The notes beneath the pieces are model-generated. The model worked only from the letters and a program-made list of their open reading frames with translations. It made no database searches and was not told the origin of the DNA. A DNA stretch of 10,741 nt from Promethearchaeota archaeon (GTDB lineage: Archaea > Asgardarchaeota > Lokiarchaeia > Sigynarchaeales > SOKP01), in NCBI GenBank assembly GCA_016839905.1, contig JAEOTJ010000358.1, forward strand, positions 1 through 10,741, given 5' to 3'. Within the stretch, counting starts at the first letter, position 1. Each line of letters opens with the position of its first letter. This document shows, piece by piece, positions 5,770 through 10,741 of this stretch. Made by a program: the position numbers and the translations under genes.

Positions 5770-7734
5770 TTATTTATCCGATTTTAATATTTCTGCTACG
5801 CCATTACATTTATAACAGAGTATTTCTTCTGGTTCTTGAAGGTCAATATAATCATTCTTGGAAATGGGATAAATCTTGTTGCAATTTCTACAGAAATATC
5901 CAACATTAAAGATATAATTTCCACATCCTCCGCAACTGAAATGTTCAAATTGCTCTCTCGTAATTGAGTGAGACGTATTGCAAGAAGCGCAATAAACACC
6001 GATTTTTAAACTTTTAGGGGGATAAAATGGTTGAGCTTTTTGTAATTGAGGTTTTTCTTTAACCACGGAGGTCTTTTTATCTGAAATGCCCCTCCCATGT
6101 TGCTTTTTCTTAGTTAATATGAATCCTGCAGATACTACAATCAAGCTCCCAACAATTATTGAAACGATCATTAAAAAGGGTAAATAAGCCAACTCATTTT
6201 CTTTATCGTCATCATCACCATCTCCACTTACAATTTGAATATTTATGATAATTTCATTTGACCACTTCGAACCTTCTTCATTATAAGCAATCATTCTAAA
6301 GTAATAAGTTCCTGATGAAAATCCCTTTATCAATATTGTTAAATTATTTAAACCTTCAATGTATAGGAAATCGTTCTCATCCACGTTAGGACTCGTTGTC
6401 CAATATATCGAATAGTTATCCGCATCAATTGATTCACTCCAATTGAGCCAGAACGAGCCATCTATATCTGGAGTTGTTAAATTTGGTCCCAATTCAAATG
6501 AGCCAATAGCATGCAAATCAAATTTTGATAAGAAAGCATCTTTAAAATAATCCTTTGTTTCTCCCGTGATGTAGATATTGCCCAAGACATCTAATTCAAT
6601 ACCCTTTCCTGAAACCCAATTAAGTTCATCCCCCGTAATGTTCCTTACAGAATGGCCCTCAGCGTTAAATTTAGCAATAAATCCCCCATTCATACTGCTA
6701 GAAGATCCTGAAATGTATATATTTCCCAAGGAGTCTACCTCAATATCCTCTCCAAAATCGCCTTCTTTGCCCCCCCAGGTATTATTTAATATGTAATTAC
6801 CATTATTATCGAATTTTGCAATGAAGGCATCAAAACCACCCGCACCAAAGCCATCAGTATATCCTGTTATGTAAATATTTCCCAAAATATCTAATGTGAT
6901 ACCATAAACAATTTCTTTACCACTACTCCCCCAAGTAGAATTCCATTGCTGAATGCCCGCACTATTATATTTAGCAATAAACCCATCCTTATCCGGTGTT
7001 CCTGATGTATTTGTTTCACCCGTAATGTATATATTACCTGAGGCATCTAAGGCAATATCCTCTCCGTTATCAGAATTACCACTATCCCAAGTTATATTTA
7101 ACAAGGAATTACCATCATTATCAAATTTTGCAATGAAAGCGCTATATTTCCACTCCACATCCCAATGTCTAGTAATCCCTGTCATATATATATTTCCAGA
7201 ATCATCTAGAACTAAAGCATCCCCATGATCTTTCTGAATGTCACCCCAAGTAGTGTTCCATTGTTGAATACCAGCACTATTATATTTAACAATAAACGCA
7301 TCATAATCACCCTCTCCATAGGAGTTGGTAAATCCCATTATGTAAATATTTCCTGAAAGATCTACTGCAATATCTTTTCCATAATCATATTGATCTCCCC
7401 CCCAGGTAATATTTAGTAAGGAATTGCCATCATTATCGAATTTTGCAAGGAAAGCACTATAAGCCCCCTCTCCAAAGCTCGTGGTACTTCCGACGATATA
7501 AATATTTCCTGAAGCATCTAACGCTATTTCCCTTCCCATATCGAAAGTTTCTCCACTCCAAATAAAGTTAAAATCTAATTCATAAACATTCTTTGCCGAT
7601 AATATCACCTTCGGTGTTTGATTTGAATTTTTTAAGGAATAATGTGAAGAATTCAATACACTTGAGCTAATGACAATGTAATAAAATATCCCAATTAGAA
7701 GTAAAACTTCTTTTTTCAAGTGTGGATTTATCAT
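5770..7734 (-). CDS. SBBP seven-bladed propeller membrane protein with cytoplasmic zinc ribbons
   Basis: A 654-residue predicted type I membrane protein. Residues 8-26 form a signal peptide (EVLLLIGIFYYIVISSSVL). Residues about 58-406 contain seven SBBP (beta-propeller) repeats, each with a LD-x-x-GNIYI-x-G core at about 76, 128, 180, 233, 285, 337 and 385, as expected for a seven-bladed propeller. Residues 411-501 form an FN3-like domain (DADNYSIYW, SGTYYFRMIAYNEEG), then an acidic linker GDGDDDDKENE and a membrane helix at 516-540. The cytoplasmic part has a basic linker and eight cysteines in four CxxC pairs (582/585, 601/604, 615/618, 640/643), enough for two zinc sites. Several N-x-S/T sequons fit an extracellular, glycosylated location. 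The ATG has no Shine-Dalgarno but has a TATA-like box at 7754-7762. A role in binding or sensing outside and protein contact inside is inference. Confidence 0.85.
   Translation of the reverse strand: MINPHLKKEVLLLIGIFYYIVISSSVLNSSHYSLKNSNQTPKVILSAKNVYELDFNFIWSGETFDMGREIALDASGNIYIVGSTTSFGEGAYSAFLAKFDNDGNSLLNITWGGDQYDYGKDIAVDLSGNIYIMGFTNSYGEGDYDAFIVKYNSAGIQQWNTTWGDIQKDHGDALVLDDSGNIYMTGITRHWDVEWKYSAFIAKFDNDGNSLLNITWDSGNSDNGEDIALDASGNIYITGETNTSGTPDKDGFIAKYNSAGIQQWNSTWGSSGKEIVYGITLDILGNIYITGYTDGFGAGGFDAFIAKFDNNGNYILNNTWGGKEGDFGEDIEVDSLGNIYISGSSSSMNGGFIAKFNAEGHSVRNITGDELNWVSGKGIELDVLGNIYITGETKDYFKDAFLSKFDLHAIGSFELGPNLTTPDIDGSFWLNWSESIDADNYSIYWTTSPNVDENDFLYIEGLNNLTILIKGFSSGTYYFRMIAYNEEGSKWSNEIIINIQIVSGDGDDDDKENELAYLPFLMIVSIIVGSLIVVSAGFILTKKKQHGRGISDKKTSVVKEKPQLQKAQPFYPPKSLKIGVYCASCNTSHSITREQFEHFSCGGCGNYIFNVGYFCRNCNKIYPISKNDYIDLQEPEEILCYKCNGVAEILKSDK
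6517..7563 (-). repeat. Seven in-frame SBBP propeller repeats of about 156 nt
   Basis: The repeats encode residues 58-406 of the propeller protein with a period of 52 codons (last repeat about 48). A second layer is visible: odd blades end with a KFDNDGNSLLNITW-like strand (98-111 and 203-216) and even blades with KYNSAGIQQWN (150-160 and 255-265). The first two blades therefore appear to have been duplicated as a pair of about 105 codons. Recent duplication is suggested by the close nucleotide similarity of these segments. Confidence 0.8.
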
Positions 7735-7753
7735 GTTCTTTTACTTGAATTTT

Positions 7754-7762
7754 TTTATTTAA
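7754..7762 (-). promoter_or_regulatory. TATA-like box for the propeller gene
   Basis: The minus strand reads TTAAATAAA, 20-28 nt before the ATG at 7734, with no Shine-Dalgarno between. This fits a leaderless archaeal promoter and suggests that the gene can be transcribed independently of the beta-helix gene that ends at 7817. Confidence 0.45.
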
Positions 7763-7816
7763 TCTTTCTCTATGAAAATATGAGTATTAAATTTTTCAAT
7801 ACTCCATACAAATTAA

Positions 7817-9364
7817 TTAATCTTTAATTAATAATTTCTTGTTCTTTATACTAAAAATTAATGCTGCTCCAGCGATTAGAATAAAGATAAGATGGTATAA
7901 TCCAAAAGAGATTCCGTTAGAAGTTTCTTCTCCAACAGTTTCTTCTCCAACAATGATTTTGATACAGTTTGAAGTGGTATTTCCTATATTATTATGAGCT
8001 ACAATAATAAAATAATACTCTCCGTCGTTATATCCTTGAATTAAATGGGAATTAATATCAATTTCTTTAGCAACTAACGTTAATGCCAAGGTAATGACAC
8101 TTATGAAGCTCTCTGACATATATATAGAGTAATTCTCAGCACCTAATGCAAAATCCCAAATCAAATTAAAAGTTCCATCGGGATCTGGATTATCCGCTGT
8201 TGATGATGCACTAAATGCTCCAGGGGGTTCTGGGCCATCATCCCAAATAGGATATCTATCCACATTACCTGATGGGGATATGCTATAGGAAGTATCTCCG
8301 ATTCCATCATTATCTTGGTCTTTCCCCCCATAATCATCCCAATAATTTCCTATAGAGCCATTATCCCATTGATTACTTAAACCACTAGCTTCATAGACAG
8401 TTGAAATTTCGCTATTACTAATATTATTTAAATATATTTTATTTCCATTTGAATTTTCTATATTAATTCCTCGCTTATTATCTGTGAAATTATTTTTAAA
8501 GATTTCATTATTTTCAGCGGAATATAAACTAAGTGCCATTCCCCAAACAGTATCATAACATCCTGAGACTGAATTGTTCCAAATATCTGAATCATTGCAA
8601 GAAATTCTCATTCCACCATTATTATTCCTTAAAATATTTTCAGTTATATTCATATATGAACCATGTATCTTTAATGCCCAATTACCGCTTTCATTTATCC
8701 TGTTATAAGAAATATTGTTATTCGATCCATAAGCCAGAATTCCGTAACTATTTCTGCTTAGGTTGTTATAATAGATTCTATTATCGTTACCGCCTCCGAT
8801 TCTAATACCTTCAATTTGATTATCATTAAAAATATTATTTTGGATTGTATTGTTATAACTGTAAGGGTAATCCAAAAAAATTCCGGCCCCGTCATTATTT
8901 GAGATATTATTACCTATTATAACACTATTATTAACATTCTTATATAGAATACTTCCATGTCCATCAAGAAAGTTTGCAGCAAATATTGTACAATTTTGAA
9001 TGATAAAAGGGACATCTGAATTGTATATTTTAATACCCGAACTAGTCCCTTGACAATCTATAGTGATGTTTTCAAGGATATAAGGATCAGACCAAGTTCC
9101 CGCGCCATTACACCAATCATATGTAGAATTAATCGTTGCCCAATCAGTATTTCCTGTATCAGAATTATTTATAAAAATAGGAGTTCCCGTAAGATCCCAG
9201 AATTTCGAACTTTTCGGTTTTTTTTCAGTAAAATTCTTATTTTCCGTAATATCTTGTAAATCTAGCGTATTATCATCATGTTCAAGTAAAGTTCTAGTTA
9301 GAACAGTATAAGAAATGAACATGAATAAGATTAAAATGCTTAAAACTAATTTATTATTCTTCAT
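7817..9364 (-). CDS. NosD-like right-handed beta-helix surface protein with membrane anchor
   Basis: A 515-residue predicted surface protein. Residues 5-24 are a signal peptide or N-terminal anchor (KLVLSILILFMFISYTVL). Residues about 95-335 are Asn-rich parallel beta-helix repeats of the NosD/PbH1 type (NCTIF, NSVIIGNNIS, NTIQNNIF, NRIYYNNLS, NISYNRI, NEIFKNNF, NKIYLNNIS). They end in the hallmark NYWDDYGGKDQDNDGIGD and DRYPIWDDG (340-376), where the DxDxDG acidic run could bind calcium. Residues 380-472 are an FN3-like domain (AENYSIY, DGEYYFIIVAHNNIG) similar to that of the neighbouring propeller protein. The helix at 485-506 anchors the protein, leaving a short basic tail. The copper-related name NosD does not imply a nitrous-oxide role here; no nos genes are present. 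Numerous N-x-S/T sequons suggest glycosylation. The 159-nt space upstream (9365-9523) is AT-rich; TTAAAAAT or TTAAATAAT within 55 nt of the ATG could serve as the TATA box. Confidence 0.83.
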   Translation of the reverse strand: MKNNKLVLSILILFMFISYTVLTRTLLEHDDNTLDLQDITENKNFTEKKPKSSKFWDLTGTPIFINNSDTGNTDWATINSTYDWCNGAGTWSDPYILENITIDCQGTSSGIKIYNSDVPFIIQNCTIFAANFLDGHGSILYKNVNNSVIIGNNISNNDGAGIFLDYPYSYNNTIQNNIFNDNQIEGIRIGGGNDNRIYYNNLSRNSYGILAYGSNNNISYNRINESGNWALKIHGSYMNITENILRNNNGGMRISCNDSDIWNNSVSGCYDTVWGMALSLYSAENNEIFKNNFTDNKRGINIENSNGNKIYLNNISNSEISTVYEASGLSNQWDNGSIGNYWDDYGGKDQDNDGIGDTSYSISPSGNVDRYPIWDDGPEPPGAFSASSTADNPDPDGTFNLIWDFALGAENYSIYMSESFISVITLALTLVAKEIDINSHLIQGYNDGEYYFIIVAHNNIGNTTSNCIKIIVGEETVGEETSNGISFGLYHLIFILIAGAALIFSIKNKKLLIKD

Positions 9365-9523
9365 TTTAATTATTTAATATTTTTTCTATGATTTTTAATC
9401 CCAATTGATTATTTAACATTAATCTATAAAACTTTTTAATAAAATGCAAACAGAAATATACAATTATGACTGTCCAATTATTAAAACAACAATCGAAATG
9501 GAGAGTATTTATATAATTAAATT

Positions 9524-9910
9524 TTAGAATTTACTAAGTAATTCTTTTCTTTTATTGTCGTATTCTTCTTTCGTTATAATCTCTTCTTCAAGCATTTCTT
9601 TAAGGATTCTCAATTTTTTTTTTAATTTTTGGCTCTCAAGATCAACATCTGGTATCTTTTCTTTGGTGGGAACGATAGTATCTTTAGATTTCTCAGGCAC
9701 TTTTACGTCTGGTAATGAGACCGTTTTTGATTTTTCTGGTACTTTTACTTCGGGGGGAGATACAACACCAGGCTTTTCTGATACTTCTGTCTCAGTAATA
9801 TCAATAATTTTTGGCATATCTAAATCTTCAATTTTTACTTTTTCTGGAGCTTTAAGTTCGGGAACAATTTCTTTTATCAGATCTGGAGATTCTGAAACTT
9901 CTTTTTGTTT
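9524..9910 (-). CDS. SHOCT-domain C-terminal segment, same frame as the upstream gene but after a TGA
   Basis: Directly after the TGA at 9911-9913 the same frame stays open for 128 codons to a stop at 9524-9526. It begins KQKEVSESPDLIKEIVPELK and continues the proline/lysine/glutamate repeat style of the upstream protein (VPELKAPEK, PPEVKVPEKSK, LPDVKVPEKSK). It finishes with a SHOCT-like domain, LKKKLRILKEMLEEEIITKE then EYDNKRKELLSKF, the helix-'ITKEEY'-helix typical of short C-terminal domains. The segment therefore looks like the true C-terminus of the protein encoded at 9911-10741. If translated alone it could start at the ATG 9815-9817 (97 residues), but that ATG has no Shine-Dalgarno. 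It is either a fragment created by a nonsense mutation, a sequencing error, or the product of stop readthrough. Confidence 0.6.
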   Translation of the reverse strand, partial: KQKEVSESPDLIKEIVPELKAPEKVKIEDLDMPKIIDITETEVSEKPGVVSPPEVKVPEKSKTVSLPDVKVPEKSKDTIVPTKEKIPDVDLESQKLKKKLRILKEMLEEEIITKEEYDNKRKELLSKF

Positions 9911-10741
9911 TCATAATGGTTTCTCCTCGTCTTTTTGAACAAGTTGAGAGGGCGATTTTAATATTTCTTTCATTTCGGGTCTTGAAGCAACTCTTGGTAT
10001 TTCTTGTGTACTAACTATGGGTTTTGATATGATTTTTGGAATTTCTTTTACTTCGGGTTTTGGAGCAACTATTAGTAGTTCTGGTTTTCTAACTTCGGGT
10101 TTTGATATGATTTTTGGAATTTCCTTCACTTCTGGTTTTGAAATGCTCTTTGGGTATTCTTTCATTTTAGGCTTTGGAGTAATTTTTTGTGCTAAGGGCT
10201 TAATAATTTCTGATTCTAAAAAAGAGACCTTAGGAATTTCTTTTACTTCGGGTCTTGGAGCTGCTCTTGGTAGTTCTGGTGCTCTAACTTCAGGTTTTGA
10301 AACAACTTTTGTAATTCTTTCTACTTGAGAGATGTCTTTTTTCGGTTCTTTTGTGGCAGTTTTCATAGGTGCTTCAGTTTGCATCACTTTTTCTAGTTTA
10401 CTTTGAGTGCTTAAATCTTTTTTATGCACGGATTCTTTTTTTGCTTTCGATTTTTTAGAATAAATAGTTCCACCAGCTATGCCTCCAACACTTCCCATTA
10501 CGACAATAAAAATAATGATTATGGTAATTACCGTTATATCACTGGGATTGTCTGTAATGCCCGGATCAGTGGTATCTTGCACGGTAAAAGTTATGCAATG
10601 GGATTTATTATTATCATAATCGTCTATGAAATTAACTATGTAGACATAAGTCCCTACACTTAAACCGTCCGGGATATTATAGGATGATATCGGGTTACCG
10701 CTTGTCCATGCTGTTGGCGGTACTACTTGTCCCGATCCTAA
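9911..10741 (-). CDS. Surface membrane protein with long Pro/Lys/Glu repeat tail, N-terminus cut by window edge
   Basis: The frame is open from the right edge to a TGA at 9911-9913, giving 276 visible residues; the start lies beyond the window. Residues 1-56 are the end of an Ig/PKD-like extracellular domain (IPDGLSVGTYVYIVNFIDDY, ITFTVQDTTDPG), a fold common at the end of Asgard surface proteins. Residues 68-92 form a membrane helix (ITVITIIIIFIVVMGSVGG) with a GG-rich end, followed by a basic stop-transfer stretch (SKKSKAKKESVHKK). Residues 140-275 form a cytoplasmic tail of PEVKEIPK-type repeats, extended and low in complexity. The same frame continues past the TGA into a SHOCT domain (9524-9910), so this protein appears to be missing its normal C-terminus. 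A GTG at 10580-10582 in this frame is internal and should not be taken as the start. Confidence 0.78.
   Translation of the reverse strand, partial: LGSGQVVPPTAWTSGNPISSYNIPDGLSVGTYVYIVNFIDDYDNNKSHCITFTVQDTTDPGITDNPSDITVITIIIIFIVVMGSVGGIAGGTIYSKKSKAKKESVHKKDLSTQSKLEKVMQTEAPMKTATKEPKKDISQVERITKVVSKPEVRAPELPRAAPRPEVKEIPKVSFLESEIIKPLAQKITPKPKMKEYPKSISKPEVKEIPKIISKPEVRKPELLIVAPKPEVKEIPKIISKPIVSTQEIPRVASRPEMKEILKSPSQLVQKDEEKPL
10028..10300 (-). repeat. Imperfect PEVKEIPK-type repeats in the cytoplasmic tail
   Basis: The tail is built from units of about 12 codons (K/R-PEVKEIPK-x-x-S). A 26-codon block is present twice, at 10223-10300 and 10028-10105 (visible residues 148-173 and 213-238), both starting SKPEVR and passing through APRPEVKEIPK or APKPEVKEIPK. 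The nucleotide similarity is high enough to see directly, suggesting recent in-frame duplication. Similar shorter motifs (PEVKVPEKSK, PDVKVPEKSK) occur beyond the TGA. Confidence 0.7.

Noticed and set aside
6578..7228. Plus-strand open frames opposite the propeller gene
   Set aside because: They are antisense shadows of the SBBP repeats and recur with the same period; no start signals or recognisable domains.
7817..9364. Nitrous-oxide reductase maturation role for the NosD-like protein
   Set aside because: The beta-helix repeats are shared by many surface proteins, the protein is membrane-anchored with an FN3-like domain, and no other nos genes are present.
9911..9913. TGA as a selenocysteine codon
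   Set aside because: The position lies in a charged, low-complexity linker with no redox or catalytic context, and no SECIS-like hairpin could be seen in the 9365-9523 downstream region.
10017..10328. Repeats as a CRISPR array
   Set aside because: The repeated DNA is in frame with a proline-rich coding tail, the units are imperfect and there are no uniform unique spacers.

Overview
The window looks archaeal, most likely from an Asgard (Lokiarchaeia-like) genome. The base composition is AT-rich (roughly 30% G+C by eye). TATA-like boxes (TTTAAATA, TTATAAAA) lie about 25-30 nt before several start codons, some of them with no leader. The large surface proteins (seven-bladed SBBP propeller, NosD-like beta-helix, FN3-like membrane-proximal domains, single C-terminal membrane anchors with cytoplasmic tails) are an architecture common in Asgard genomes. 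The taxonomic assignment is inference from gene content; there is no rRNA or marker gene here.

Layout. Positions 1-2212 (minus strand) hold two acyltransferase-like genes: a GNAT protein cut by the left edge and a 388-residue YghO-like GNAT protein, each with its own TATA-like box and a short leader carrying a weak Shine-Dalgarno. Positions 2213-4223 (plus strand) hold a small gene broken by a frameshift, an unrecognised 163-residue gene with a GTG start, and a gene I recognise as a member of the Nmad3 family (nucleotide modification associated domain 3). Positions 4248-4833 (minus) hold a DUF433 antitoxin / DUF5615 PIN-like toxin pair overlapping by 11 nt, with the toxin's ribosome binding site inside the antitoxin gene. 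Positions 4895-5720 (minus) hold a 64-residue small ORF and a 137-residue protein with a possible winged-helix end; the reading frame of the latter continues upstream of its first ATG without a start codon, suggesting a damaged 5' end. Positions 5770-10741 (minus) hold three cell-surface membrane proteins in a row: an SBBP propeller protein with a cytoplasmic double zinc ribbon, a NosD-like beta-helix protein, and a right-edge-truncated protein with an extracellular domain, one membrane helix and a long Pro/Lys/Glu repeat tail. An in-frame TGA separates this last protein from a C-terminal SHOCT domain encoded in the same frame.

How they fit together. The right half is a surface/envelope cluster whose members share one topology (outside domain, one helix, inside tail). 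The middle (about 2.3-5.7 kb) looks like an accessory patch: a DNA-modification-related family, a toxin-antitoxin pair and several small or damaged ORFs. No tRNA, rRNA, CRISPR array, insertion sequence or attachment site could be recognised. The features most worth checking are the in-frame TGA before the SHOCT domain, the archaeal Nmad3 gene with its unknown neighbour, and the propeller-to-zinc-ribbon transmembrane protein.
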